A stretch of DNA of 64,000 bases from Sphingobium chungbukense (lineage in GTDB: Bacteria; Pseudomonadota; Alphaproteobacteria; Sphingomonadales; Sphingomonadaceae). How positions within the stretch are numbered: position 1 is the stretch's first letter; every line of letters starts with the position of its first letter. The DNA lies in assembly GCF_001005725.1 (NCBI RefSeq), contig NZ_LBIC01000014.1:23218-87217 (forward strand), read 5' to 3'. A model generated the notes under the pieces. It saw only the letters and a program-made list of their open reading frames with translations, had not been told where the DNA came from and searched no databases. This document shows positions 17,787 through 27,051 of this stretch, one piece after another. The position numbers and the translations under genes are program-made.

Positions 17787-19382
17787 TCAATCCTTGAAGT
17801 CTTTGTTCAGCCGGCCGTGTGATTGCGCTTGGTTGCGCATCGCCTGGGGCCATATCCCCTGCTTGCCGGGGGAGAGGATGCCGTTGGGGTCTAGCACGTC
17901 CTTGAGACGGTGGTGCAGGTCCCACAGCGCCCCATCGTTGTGCTTATAGGTCTTGGCGATCTGGTCCATGAAGGCGAGGTGGGTGCGGTATTCGCCGAAG
18001 CCCGCACCGGCTGCCTCGTCTACCAGCTTGCCGAACAGGTCATAGGCGCTCTTGCGCATGCCGTCGTCGGCGCGATCGTACATGATCATCAGGATGTGGT
18101 GCATGTCGCGCCAGCCGACCAGGAATTCGCCGATATAGTCGAACCCGAAATCGTGGCAGCGTTGCTTGATCAAGTTGTATTGGCTCAGCGCTTCCTTGCC
18201 GTCGGGTGCCGAGATTGGCGAAAAGTTGATGTGCCCGCCGCCGCCGATCCAGTTCATGATGCTGAACTCGGTCATGTTGGGTTCACCGCGCATCAGCTGG
18301 ACGCGATAGTCCCAGGCGGGGTCGTTCTCGCGGTCAAGGTGCAGTTTGGCACCCGGAATGCTCATCATCGCTGCCTCGACGAGCTTCCAGTTGTTCTCGA
18401 TGATCGGTGGCGGGCCATAGAGCGCTGCGTAGAAGTTCCACATGCCTAACCCATGATCCGACGCGATCTTTTTGCGGATCGAATCCGGGATAGGGCCCTT
18501 GCCGTCGAAGTAATGGCGACGCGTGGTCTTGGCGGACACTTCCCACAACAGATCGACCGCCACAGCGGCGTTCGGGATAACCTGGTTGATTTTCAGCGGC
18601 AGCACCGCATCGAAGATTGCGGCAAGGTCTTCCTCGCGCTCGTAAGTGATCATGAACGGCTTGTAGCCCGGCGGTTCGGGCATCAACCAGATACCCATCT
18701 TGGTCACAATGCCGAAATTGGACTGGGTGAACATGCCATCAAAATGCGGACCGGCGGCATGCTTGGTGGATTGCCAATGCTGCGACCCCTCGATCGCGCC
18801 CTGACCGGTGCGGACGACCTTACCGTCGGCAAGGACCACTTCCATGCCGCACTGCATGACGAAGTGATCGCCGTAGGGGGTGTAACCCGCGCCATGTTCA
18901 AGCGCGTTGCCCATGACGCCGCCCCAACCTGGTGCCGCAGGATCGACCCAAAGCTTGCTGCCGATCTTGCGCAGATGGCGGTGAAGCTGAAAATAGGACA
19001 CGCCTGGTTCGACCAGCGCATAGCCGTATTTCTCGTTGACTTCGAGAATGCGGTTCATCCGCTTGAGGTCGAACATGACATAACCGGACTGGCGCGGGGC
19101 CGGGCCACCATAAGCGAAATTGCGGCCGTTGCCGAATGTCCAGATCGGCAGCTTGTAAGCGTTGAATACCTTCAGCGCCTGCTGAATCTGTTCCATGTTG
19201 GCCGGTGCCACGGCAGCCGAGGGCAGCATCTCGCCATCGGCCAGCGGTGAATAGGCGTCGCGATAGGCCGACAGCGGCAGTTCATCGACGAAGACCCATT
19301 CCTTGCCGACGATAGCCGCTAATTCGTCCAGAGCCTTGGTAAAGGTTGCGGCGTCGACCCCTTGTGGCATGCGCGTACTCAC
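17787..19382 (-). CDS. Vanillyl-alcohol oxidase / p-cresol methylhydroxylase-type flavoprotein
   Basis: 531 residues from a GTG at 19382. The FAD domain shows VAPANMEQIQQAL, YVMFDLKRMNRILEVN, VEPGVSYFQLHRHL and YTPYGDHFVMQCGMEVVLADG. The cap domain has FDYIGEFLVGWRDMHHI and EYRTHLAFMDQI, nearly as in vanillyl-alcohol oxidase and eugenol hydroxylase; one of the FDY tyrosine or MHHI histidines is the likely covalent FAD site. The family oxidises para-alkylphenols via quinone methides to alcohols and aldehydes. The start overlaps the previous stop (GTGA). With a cytochrome c in the operon it probably works as a dehydrogenase. Confidence 0.88.
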   Translation of the reverse strand: MSTRMPQGVDAATFTKALDELAAIVGKEWVFVDELPLSAYRDAYSPLADGEMLPSAAVAPANMEQIQQALKVFNAYKLPIWTFGNGRNFAYGGPAPRQSGYVMFDLKRMNRILEVNEKYGYALVEPGVSYFQLHRHLRKIGSKLWVDPAAPGWGGVMGNALEHGAGYTPYGDHFVMQCGMEVVLADGKVVRTGQGAIEGSQHWQSTKHAAGPHFDGMFTQSNFGIVTKMGIWLMPEPPGYKPFMITYEREEDLAAIFDAVLPLKINQVIPNAAVAVDLLWEVSAKTTRRHYFDGKGPIPDSIRKKIASDHGLGMWNFYAALYGPPPIIENNWKLVEAAMMSIPGAKLHLDRENDPAWDYRVQLMRGEPNMTEFSIMNWIGGGGHINFSPISAPDGKEALSQYNLIKQRCHDFGFDYIGEFLVGWRDMHHILMIMYDRADDGMRKSAYDLFGKLVDEAAGAGFGEYRTHLAFMDQIAKTYKHNDGALWDLHHRLKDVLDPNGILSPGKQGIWPQAMRNQAQSHGRLNKDFKD

Positions 19383-19948
19383 GACTGCTGTACTCCCACT
19401 TCGAATGCCCATGAAACCAGCATGCCGGGGCTCTTGCCACCGAGGCCGCAATGTCCTGACTGGCACCGCAGTTCGGCATCCTGGCGATCGCCGACGAGCG
19501 CATCCTGCATGTGGTGGGCAAGAACGCTGGGCCAGCCGACGCTGGCCCGCGCAAGCAGCGTTGGCGCGCCGACAGTCTGGTGTTCCCAGCGCAGCTTGCG
19601 GTATTGATGGGTCCACTGCAGTAGCGGGCGGGCGCCGCCGGCCACAAGGATCTGCCCGGCGATCATCGCCGCGGGATCGGAAGTAAGGCCGACCAGCACG
19701 CCTTCAACCGCTTCAAGTTCATGCAGCAGGCCGTTGAAGCTCCGGTCGATCCGGACAACCTGCGCTGCGCGCCCCGAATTGATAAAGGTTTCGGCAAATA
19801 GTCGACTTTCGGGAACGTGCGTCTCTTCGATGACGATGATCTTGCGCGGCCGCTGAGCAAAAGCGCTGCGGCCGATTCCCAGACCGGCAACGACAGCACC
19901 CACGGCGCCACCGCTCACGACGGTGCGACGGCTGACATCCCACGCCAT
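19379..19948 (-). CDS. Tat-exported protein of unknown function
   Basis: 189 residues with a clear twin-arginine signal: MAWDVSRRTVVSGGAVG, a hydrophobic stretch, then AFAQ as a likely cleavage site near residue 32. The mature part (IIVIEETHVPES, FAETF, VLVGLTSDPAAMIAGQILVAGG, HHMQDALVGDR) shows no family I recognise; it has four cysteines in the C-terminal third. It lies between the UbiX-like gene and the flavoprotein and overlaps the latter by four bases, so it is made together with it. A role in assembly or export of the flavocytochrome in the periplasm is possible but only inferred. Confidence 0.8.
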   Translation of the reverse strand: MAWDVSRRTVVSGGAVGAVVAGLGIGRSAFAQRPRKIIVIEETHVPESRLFAETFINSGRAAQVVRIDRSFNGLLHELEAVEGVLVGLTSDPAAMIAGQILVAGGARPLLQWTHQYRKLRWEHQTVGAPTLLARASVGWPSVLAHHMQDALVGDRQDAELRCQSGHCGLGGKSPGMLVSWAFEVGVQQS

Positions 19949-19950
19949 TC

Positions 19951-20565
19951 TCAATTCCCTTCCATTTGCCCAGCACCCGAAACAAGGCTTGCCGCCTCTT
20001 TGCTAAGGCCTTGCCAGCGTTTCTCCGACTTCAAATGAAGCCCGAACAGATCCAGTACCCGCATGCAGCTGTGATCGACCACGTCGGCCAGCGAGGTCGG
20101 CCGCGCATAGAAAGCCGGCACCGGGGGGAAGATCATCGCCCCCATTTCGGTGCAGGCCGTCATGTTGCGCAGGTGCGCCAGGTTGAGCGGCGTTTCGCGG
20201 GTGATCATCACAAGGCGGCGCCGTTCCTTCAGCATCACGTCGGCCGCACGGGTGATAAGGTTGTCGGACAGGGCGTGCGCCACCGCGCCCAGCGTGCGCA
20301 TCGAACAGGGCGCGATCGCCATGCCTTCGCACACGAACGAACCGCTGGCGATCGAGGCGCCGACGTTGCGGACGTTGTGCACCACATCGGCCAGTGCTTC
20401 GAGCCGGGCCTTGCCTTCGGGCAGTTCCTCGCGAATGTTGAGCAGCGCCGCCGGAGACATCACCAGATGGGTTTCCCAACCGCCCGTCTCGCGCAGTAGC
20501 TCAAGCAGGCGAAGGCCATAGACCGAGCCGGTTGCGCCGGTCATCCCCACGACCATGCGCTTCAC
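19951..20565 (-). CDS. UbiX/Pad1 family flavin prenyltransferase (B subunit)
   Basis: 204 residues. The flavin-binding MTGATGSVYGLRLLELL at the N-terminus, GSFVCEGMAIAPCSMRTLGAVAHALSDNLITRAADV in the middle (GMAIAPCSM), ITRETPLNLAHLRNM and GAMIFPPVPAFY fit the UbiX family. It makes prenyl-FMN for the UbiD-like enzyme at 14868. GTG at 20565 has GGAAAG upstream; an internal ATG at 20556 is the alternative. First gene of the operon that runs to the cytochrome at 12770; the operator-like site F is 102 bp upstream. Confidence 0.92.
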   Translation of the reverse strand: MKRMVVGMTGATGSVYGLRLLELLRETGGWETHLVMSPAALLNIREELPEGKARLEALADVVHNVRNVGASIASGSFVCEGMAIAPCSMRTLGAVAHALSDNLITRAADVMLKERRRLVMITRETPLNLAHLRNMTACTEMGAMIFPPVPAFYARPTSLADVVDHSCMRVLDLFGLHLKSEKRWQGLSKEAASLVSGAGQMEGN

Positions 20566-20666
20566 GGCAGGACACTTTCCTGCGCGTTCTGGGCGGTCAA
20601 GGTAGCATAAGGCCTAACCCTGAAGGGCATGCTGAATTCCGTCTCCCACTCTTTTGCCGACATCAT

Positions 20667-20691
20667 ACAATGCATTCCGCATTGAGCAACG
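20667..20691 (+). promoter_or_regulatory. Candidate 25-bp operator, site F
   Basis: The half-sites ACAATG at 20667 and GCAACG at 20686 start 19 bp apart, as in sites C, D and E. Inside it lies a perfect inverted repeat, CAATGC-ATTCC-GCATTG (20668-20684). It is located upstream of the leftward UbiX-UbiD-flavoprotein operon. Confidence 0.5.
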
Positions 20692-20722
20692 AAAATCTTG
20701 ACTCCTCGGGACCGCATTCCGC

Positions 20723-22195
20723 TTACACCGGACTCTCGTTCCGGACCCCAACACTGATGGTCTTCATCTCCAAGAATTCTTCAATACCGTGTCGCGAACC
20801 TTCTCGGCCAAGTCCCGATTCCTTGATGCCGCCAAACGGTGCGGTCTCGGTCGAGACGATGCCGCTGTTTAAGCCGACCATCCCGGTCTCAAGTCCTTCG
20901 GAAACCCGCCAGGCGCGGTCAATGTCGCGGGTGAAGGCATAGGCCGCCAGCCCCGAGCGCGTGGCGTTGGCAAGCGTTAGCGCTTCGACCTCGGTTTCGA
21001 AACGGAACACCGGGGCAACCGGCCCGAAAGTCTCCTCGTCCGCTAGCCGCATCGCCGGGCTCGCTCCGGTCAGAACAGTTGGTTGGAAGAACAGCTCTCC
21101 GGCCTCGTGTCCCTTGCCGCCTGTGACCAGCTGGGCACCTTGCGCCACGGCGTCGGCGACATGCCCGTGAACCTTGGCCAAGGCTGATGCGGTGATTAAC
21201 GGTCCCTGGTCGGTTGCACCTTCAAGGCCGTTGCCGACCCGGAACGCGGAGACCCTGGCGGCCAGCGCCTCGACGAAGCGGTCATGAATGCCGCTCTGCA
21301 CCAGGATCCGGTTGGCGCAAACGCAGGTCTGTCCGGTGTTACGGAATTTCGATGCGATCACCCCCTCGACCGCCTGATCGAGATCGGCATCGTCGAACAC
21401 TAGCAGCGGGGCATTGCCGCCCAGTTCCATCGAAACCCGTTTCAGGGTGGTGGCGCATTGCGCAGTCAGCAGCTTGCCAACCGCGGTCGAACCGGTGAAA
21501 GTGAACTTGGTGACATCGGGATGGCTGGTCAGGACCGATCCGATCGCGGGTGCATCCCCGCAGACCACGTTGAACACGCCGGGCGGAATGCCCGCTTCGA
21601 GAGCGAGCTTTGCCAGAGCGCAAGCGGTCAGCGGGGTGAGTTCGGACGGTTTGAGGGTCACGGTGCAGCCCGCCGCCAGTGCAGGCGCGACCTTGCGGGT
21701 GATCATCGCGGCGGGAAAGTTCCACGGCGTAATGGCGCCAGCCACGCCGACCGGCTGACGGATCACGATAATCCGCCGCTCGGAACTGGCCGGAATGACC
21801 TCGCCATAGACACGGCGCGCCTCTTCGGCGAACCACTGGATGAAGCTTGCGGCGTAATCGACCTCGCCCAGCGCTTCGGCCAGCGGTTTGCCCTGTTCGG
21901 CGGTCATCAGCAGGGCCAGATCCTCGCGATGCAGCTGGACCAGTGCTAGCCAGCCCTGCAGCAGTCGGACACGCTCTTGCGCGGATCGCTTTCGCCAATC
22001 GGCATAGGTGCGGGAATTGCTTTCGATCGCCTGGCGAGTTTCGGCTTCGCCCAGTAGGCCAACTGTTGCGAGCGTCTTGCCGGTGGCGGGGTTCGTGACA
22101 TCAAAGGTGGAGCTGGCTTCTACTGATTTCCCGTTGATGATCGACTGGTTGGTCAGAAAATCGCTGCGGTGGAGTGGAGGGATTGTGACAGCCAA
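20723..22195 (-). CDS. NAD(P)-dependent succinate-semialdehyde dehydrogenase-like aldehyde dehydrogenase
   Basis: 490 residues from a TTG at 22195, which has AGGAG 8 bases upstream. It carries ITPWNFPAAMI, MELGGNAPLLVFDDADLD, the nucleophile in NTGQTCVCANR and FGGIKESGLGREGSRHGIEEF, as in the GabD group. In this place it may oxidise salicylaldehyde or a short semialdehyde; GabD-like enzymes are often recruited. It is the last gene of the leftward operon that begins at 30687 and lies 125 bp beyond a TonB receptor gene, with a hairpin between. Confidence 0.82.
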   Translation of the reverse strand: MAVTIPPLHRSDFLTNQSIINGKSVEASSTFDVTNPATGKTLATVGLLGEAETRQAIESNSRTYADWRKRSAQERVRLLQGWLALVQLHREDLALLMTAEQGKPLAEALGEVDYAASFIQWFAEEARRVYGEVIPASSERRIIVIRQPVGVAGAITPWNFPAAMITRKVAPALAAGCTVTLKPSELTPLTACALAKLALEAGIPPGVFNVVCGDAPAIGSVLTSHPDVTKFTFTGSTAVGKLLTAQCATTLKRVSMELGGNAPLLVFDDADLDQAVEGVIASKFRNTGQTCVCANRILVQSGIHDRFVEALAARVSAFRVGNGLEGATDQGPLITASALAKVHGHVADAVAQGAQLVTGGKGHEAGELFFQPTVLTGASPAMRLADEETFGPVAPVFRFETEVEALTLANATRSGLAAYAFTRDIDRAWRVSEGLETGMVGLNSGIVSTETAPFGGIKESGLGREGSRHGIEEFLEMKTISVGVRNESPV

Positions 22196-22284
22196 TGTCT
22201 GAACTCCTGTGGCCGCAGGACCAGATGCCAAGCGGATGTTGGTCGGTTAGGCGGTGCTTCCGAAGCAAGCACGTCCGAAACGGT

Positions 22285-22310
22285 GAGGACGGCAGCGAAC
22301 CGCCGCCCTC
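22285..22310 (-). terminator. Terminator-like hairpin after TonB receptor
   Basis: GAGGACGGCAGCG / CGCCGCCCTC pairs with two mismatches, just downstream of the receptor stop on the minus strand. The same hairpin type follows the paralogous receptor at 48944. There is no T-tract, so it may attenuate rather than end transcription. Confidence 0.45.
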
Positions 22311-22320
22311 TGCTCTTGCG

Positions 22321-24816
22321 TTAGTACTTGTAGGCCAGCTTAAGGAACCATTCACGCGGACGTGAGTAAGTTGCCAGCGCTGTCCCCGCGACGTCACGGT
22401 CGACATATCCGCCCTGAATATACCGCTTATCGGTCAGGTTAGTTACACCAGCTGTCACTGTAAAATGCTCGCTACTCTCAGTAAATGATGCGCTTGCGCC
22501 GAATACGCTATAGCCAGGCTGCTTTAATTCAGAACTGTTTAGCGCATCTTTGTACGTTGTGCTCTGGTACGACCAATCGCCACGAAGAGTCAGCTTGCCC
22601 CTGTCTCCTCGATAAACATCGGCGTTGAAAGAAGCCGAGCCAGTCCACTCCGGCACGAAGGCAAACTTCGAATTGAGGCCTATCGGGAATGCCGCCGGAT
22701 CGATTTCACGAAAATAAGCATCCAGATAACCAACACCGAATGTCAGTCGCAACCAATCGGCAGGAGCTGCTTCGCCTTCAATCTCGAAGCCCTTAATTCG
22801 ACCAGTGCCAGCATTGCGCGCCCTAGGCGCGATGCCTTCGTTTACAACAACTTGGATGTTGCTGTAGTCGGAAAGAAACGCAGCGATATTAACGCGAAGT
22901 CGACGATCAAAAATCTCTGTTTTAAGACCTATCTCATAAGATTCTACAAATTCAGGAGTGAAAGAAGGGGCAACTTGCTCAGCAGGAAATATTCGTTGAG
23001 TAAATCCGCCGTTTTTGAAGCCTTTAGAATATGATGCATATGCGAGAACATCATCGCTAATCTTATAGTCCATTGAAATTGCCGGTGTCCACTCCTTCGC
23101 CTTTACAGCAACTTGAACAGCCGGCATCGTGTGGTTTCCGCCAGGGTTGGTGGCGGCAGGAGCGCATCCACCAGGTAGTGGGAAACCAAATAGTGGGCTG
23201 GCTGGGTCGGTCACTAGCAATGGCGTGGGTTGGCCAGTAACGCATTGGCTGAAAGCGATGAATACACCATCTGGATAGGGAAGAATTCCTGCCTGCCCGA
23301 GAGGTGCCGTGTAATCACGGTTAATAGTCTGGAACGACGGGTCAAAACGCTTTGTTTCGTCCGTGTAACGAATTCCCGGTGTTATGGAAAATCGGTCGGT
23401 TACCTTGAAAGTGGCCTGCAGGTAAGCGGCATAGCTGTCGTTGTCAATCTTGCCACCACTGAAGAAATCCGCAAACCCGAAGCGCAGATCATTCTTGTCC
23501 TGTCCTTTTTCTTTCAGATAGTATCCGCCGAGCACAAACTTTAACCGGTCGTTCAACAAACTGCCGGTCAGCTGCAACTCCTGTGATGCCTGCCATAAGT
23601 CGATATTGTTGGTCAGCTGCAGATAGGGATGGGGCGTGCCATCAAAGTCGAACTGGATTGTTGCCTTTTGGTCGCGATAGGCGCTGATTGATTTGAGGTT
23701 AATGCCACCGAAATCATAGTCGAGTGTCAGGTTGGTGCCCCACAAATCGAAATCCGACTGGTTTTTCGTGCCCGACCAAGTCGAGTCGATATTGCCAGTT
23801 ACCCATTGGGTAGTTGCACACAGGGGATTGTTGACTGGGGCAAGCTGACCGTCCGCGCCACAAACACCGGCCCCCCCCTGTAGCTTGTTCCATGCATATG
23901 TAGAGCTTGGGAATGCTAAGGTCCGCCCATTCCGATTGACGATCTGAAGCAGGTTGGGCGATTCAAAAAGGTTAACTAAAGTAGATGCGGCCATCTCCTC
24001 CCGGCGGATGTTGATGTCCCCACTGAGATTGACCGTGAGTTTGTCTGTCGGTTCCCATTTAAAGGCGACACGCCCACCAAAGCTATCTTTGTTACCCTGG
24101 CGACCGCCATCGAACAGACGTTTCTGATAGCCGTCGCGCGTTTCATAGGAAGCAACAGCCCGCATCGCTAGGTTGTCGTTCAGCGGTACATTGATAATGC
24201 CCTTGAAATCGGCGCGATTGAACCGGCCGGTTGCCGCTTCGAGCTTCAGGTCGAAATCCTTCTGCGGCTCAACCGAATTGACCACGATCGCTCCGCCGAT
24301 CGTGTTCTTGCCAAACAGCGTACCCTGCGGACCGCGCAAGACCTGGACGCTTGAAACGTCTGCCATGTCGAGTAGCGCTCCGACGGAACGCGCGACATAT
24401 ACGCCATCTACATAGACGCCAACGCCGGGATCGACAGTGATGTTGAAGTCGGTCTGTCCGACGCCGCGGATGAAAGCGGTAATCGAGGCACTCGAACCCG
24501 AGATGTTAGCAACCGGCGAAATGTTGACATTGGGAGCGAACTTGGCAACTTCCGCTACGTTGACGATCTGCTTTTCTTCGAGCATCTCACCAGTCATCGC
24601 CGTGATCGCGATGGGTGTTTCCTGCAGATTTTCAGAGCGTTTCCGAGCTGTAACAATAATATCACCAAGTCCTGAAACTGCTGTCTCGGATTGTGGGTTA
24701 CTATCCGATCTGTCTTGTGCATACACATGGGTCGGCGCTAGCAGTAAGAGCGCGAGCATCGGGGGCGCGTTCGACAGCAGTAGATTTTTTATTTTTGGAT
24801 GATTAATTTTCTTCAT
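22321..24816 (-). CDS. TonB-dependent outer-membrane receptor
   Basis: 831 residues. Signal peptide with a TPTHVYAQD-like end near residue 34, a plug domain (GLGDIIVTARKRSENLQETP, RGVGQTDFNI, VLRGPQGTLFGKNTIGGAI) and a beta-barrel ending in the aromatic residue of LKLAYKY. It likely takes up an aromatic compound through the outer membrane; the ligand is unknown. AAGGAGG precedes the ATG by 6 bases. It is a close paralogue of the receptor at 48944, with the plug almost identical and extracellular loop regions different. Its DNA is more AT-rich than that copy. Confidence 0.93.
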   Translation of the reverse strand: MKKINHPKIKNLLLSNAPPMLALLLLAPTHVYAQDRSDSNPQSETAVSGLGDIIVTARKRSENLQETPIAITAMTGEMLEEKQIVNVAEVAKFAPNVNISPVANISGSSASITAFIRGVGQTDFNITVDPGVGVYVDGVYVARSVGALLDMADVSSVQVLRGPQGTLFGKNTIGGAIVVNSVEPQKDFDLKLEAATGRFNRADFKGIINVPLNDNLAMRAVASYETRDGYQKRLFDGGRQGNKDSFGGRVAFKWEPTDKLTVNLSGDINIRREEMAASTLVNLFESPNLLQIVNRNGRTLAFPSSTYAWNKLQGGAGVCGADGQLAPVNNPLCATTQWVTGNIDSTWSGTKNQSDFDLWGTNLTLDYDFGGINLKSISAYRDQKATIQFDFDGTPHPYLQLTNNIDLWQASQELQLTGSLLNDRLKFVLGGYYLKEKGQDKNDLRFGFADFFSGGKIDNDSYAAYLQATFKVTDRFSITPGIRYTDETKRFDPSFQTINRDYTAPLGQAGILPYPDGVFIAFSQCVTGQPTPLLVTDPASPLFGFPLPGGCAPAATNPGGNHTMPAVQVAVKAKEWTPAISMDYKISDDVLAYASYSKGFKNGGFTQRIFPAEQVAPSFTPEFVESYEIGLKTEIFDRRLRVNIAAFLSDYSNIQVVVNEGIAPRARNAGTGRIKGFEIEGEAAPADWLRLTFGVGYLDAYFREIDPAAFPIGLNSKFAFVPEWTGSASFNADVYRGDRGKLTLRGDWSYQSTTYKDALNSSELKQPGYSVFGASASFTESSEHFTVTAGVTNLTDKRYIQGGYVDRDVAGTALATYSRPREWFLKLAYKY

Positions 24817-24843
24817 GGCATCCTCCTTGATTAAAGTTATTGT

Positions 24844-27024
24844 TTAAATTTTCGTTTCTATAGTTATTCCAATCTTACGAGGTTGTTCATAGAACCCGTC
24901 GGTTCCCAACGTTCCGGGGCGCACGGTTTGCAGCACCTTCTCGTTGGTCAGGTTCGTCACCCACAGGCCGACCTTGAAGGCTTCGCTTCCAGGCTGCCAA
25001 TTGATCGAGAGGTTAGACAGGGTGTAGGGGCGCTGCGAGAATATGTTGGCGAAGTCGTAGTATACCCTGGAACTCCACAGCAGATTTCCGGCCAGAGTGA
25101 CGCGCCCGTTGCCGACGTCATGGCTCCAATCAAACCCCACATTGCCCGACCATTCAGGCGCCCGGGTCATGACCTTGCCTGAAGCATCGTAGGGAGCAGC
25201 CACGTTGCCGGCGTAGTTGCCGTTGCCATTCACGATCGGCGTAAAGCCCTGGGCGTTGGGGAAATCCTTGTAGCGGGCATGGGTATAGGCAACCGCCGCA
25301 CGCAGCCTTAGGTCGCGGACCGGATTGATGATGGTCTCAAACTCGCCGCCATAGATTTCGGCGTTGGCTGCATTCTGCAGGATGTATCCGGGACCGGTCG
25401 GAGCCTTCGACTGAAGTTGGAGGCCCTTGTAGTCGTAATAATAGGCGGCAAGGTTGGTGCGCAGCCATTCCAATGGATCGGACTTGATCCCGAATTCAGC
25501 CGCCTTGATGTTCTCCGGATTGACCGGGGTGCCGCTGATTCCCGCCATGTTGTATACCCCGCTCTTGAACGCGGTGCTGTAGGTGGCGTAGACGTTAGTC
25601 TTGTCGGTCACCTCATAACGGATACCGACTTTGTAGTTAAACTTTTTGAACGTTTTTGAAACGTCATTGACCAGCAATACGCCATTGTTACTTTGGCTAA
25701 ACCAGCGCGTCTCGGTAGTGTATCGGCCGCCGAGCGTGATGAACAGGTTCGGCTGAACCTCATAGGTGCCTTCGGCAAAGACCGCGAATGAGCGTCCATC
25801 AAGCTTGGGTGTCAACGACGGCCCTGCCAAGGGCAGAGCTGGGTTGGTGGTGGTCCAAGGCTCGAGGACCGGGGCACCACCGCCGAACTGGTAGAAGTAC
25901 CCGCCGACCAGCCACTGGAAGCGGCCGGGATTGGCCGAACTCAGCTTGATTTCCTGACTGCCCGACTCCGATTCAAACACTGCCGGAAAGTTCGACAGCT
26001 TTATGTTCGAGGCATCGCCATCGGTCGTCTGCCGCCAGCGCAGGTTGAGAAAACCGGTGGTGGTTTCAAGCAGGACGCTACCCAGATCGAGCCGGGTGTG
26101 CAGTGCCGCGCTCCAACGTGTGAGGTTGAGCAACGGCACCTCGGTCAACGAGGCCTGCCAGGCACGGGTCGGTACGATCACGCCCGGCCAATTGTTGCCT
26201 GCGGTGTTGCCATCCAGCGGCTGCGGCGAATTGGTGGTGCTTTCCTGGTTGAAGTATTCCCCGGTCAGAACAACCTTGAAATTGTCGGTCGGCTTGAACA
26301 GCAACTTGCTGCGCAGGTCGATGACGCGCTGGTTGCCCAGAGTGCCTCCACGGACCAGATCGTCGATGTATCCGTCGTTTTTGCGGAAAAGCGCGGCAAA
26401 GTCAGCCGCGACCTTGTCGCCCATTGGCCCGGTAAAATAGAGCCGGGCGTCGTAATCGCCGGCATCGCGCCTCATCCGGCCCAAGCGCAGCGAAGCCTTG
26501 CCGCGGAAGTCGAAGCTGGGATCGGGGGTGATGACGTTGATCAGTCCGCCGGTGGCATTGCGACCGAAGGTCGTGCCCTGCGGCCCGCGCAGCACCTCGA
26601 CCCGCTCGACCTCGACCAGGTCGATCCAGTTGGCGGCCGATTCCGGTTGGTAGACGCCGTCGACGTAGGTTGCGATATTGGGTTCATCACCAACCGAAAT
26701 GCCGGTTGAGCCGACGCCGCGTACGACCGGCTGGAAGACACCCATATTACGGCTGCCGATGAAGCCTGGCACAACCTGAGTGAGGGAGCGGACCGTTGAA
26801 ACATCGGCGGAAGCAAGAGCATCGCCGGTAACCGCAGTAACTGCAACCGGCACGGTTTGCAGCTTGGCCTCGTGCCGAGTGGCGGTGACGATAATGTCAC
26901 CTAGACCCGTGCTGGCAGGCTGGGATTCGTCCGTTTCGCTTGTGAAGTCTTGTGCTAAGGCCATCTGCGGCGTCAGCGCGGTCACTCCCAACAAGGCGAC
27001 AAAAAAGCAATCATACCTTTTCAT
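24844..27024 (-). CDS. TonB-dependent outer-membrane receptor, second type
   Basis: 726 residues. Signal peptide ending near LAQD at residue 26, plug motifs GLGDIIVTATRHEAKLQTVP, VVRGVGSTGISVGDEPNIATYVDGVY cut short here, EVLRGPQGTTFGRNATGG and a C-terminal barrel. It is not a close copy of the other two receptors. It sits 27 bp downstream of the NahD-like gene and 27 bp upstream of the next receptor, so the pair is co-transcribed with the ring-cleavage genes. Probable role: uptake of a hydrophobic aromatic substrate or intermediate. Confidence 0.92.
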   Translation of the reverse strand: MKRYDCFFVALLGVTALTPQMALAQDFTSETDESQPASTGLGDIIVTATRHEAKLQTVPVAVTAVTGDALASADVSTVRSLTQVVPGFIGSRNMGVFQPVVRGVGSTGISVGDEPNIATYVDGVYQPESAANWIDLVEVERVEVLRGPQGTTFGRNATGGLINVITPDPSFDFRGKASLRLGRMRRDAGDYDARLYFTGPMGDKVAADFAALFRKNDGYIDDLVRGGTLGNQRVIDLRSKLLFKPTDNFKVVLTGEYFNQESTTNSPQPLDGNTAGNNWPGVIVPTRAWQASLTEVPLLNLTRWSAALHTRLDLGSVLLETTTGFLNLRWRQTTDGDASNIKLSNFPAVFESESGSQEIKLSSANPGRFQWLVGGYFYQFGGGAPVLEPWTTTNPALPLAGPSLTPKLDGRSFAVFAEGTYEVQPNLFITLGGRYTTETRWFSQSNNGVLLVNDVSKTFKKFNYKVGIRYEVTDKTNVYATYSTAFKSGVYNMAGISGTPVNPENIKAAEFGIKSDPLEWLRTNLAAYYYDYKGLQLQSKAPTGPGYILQNAANAEIYGGEFETIINPVRDLRLRAAVAYTHARYKDFPNAQGFTPIVNGNGNYAGNVAAPYDASGKVMTRAPEWSGNVGFDWSHDVGNGRVTLAGNLLWSSRVYYDFANIFSQRPYTLSNLSINWQPGSEAFKVGLWVTNLTNEKVLQTVRPGTLGTDGFYEQPRKIGITIETKI

Positions 27025-27051
27025 GCATCCCCCCTTGTGTAATCGAATTTT

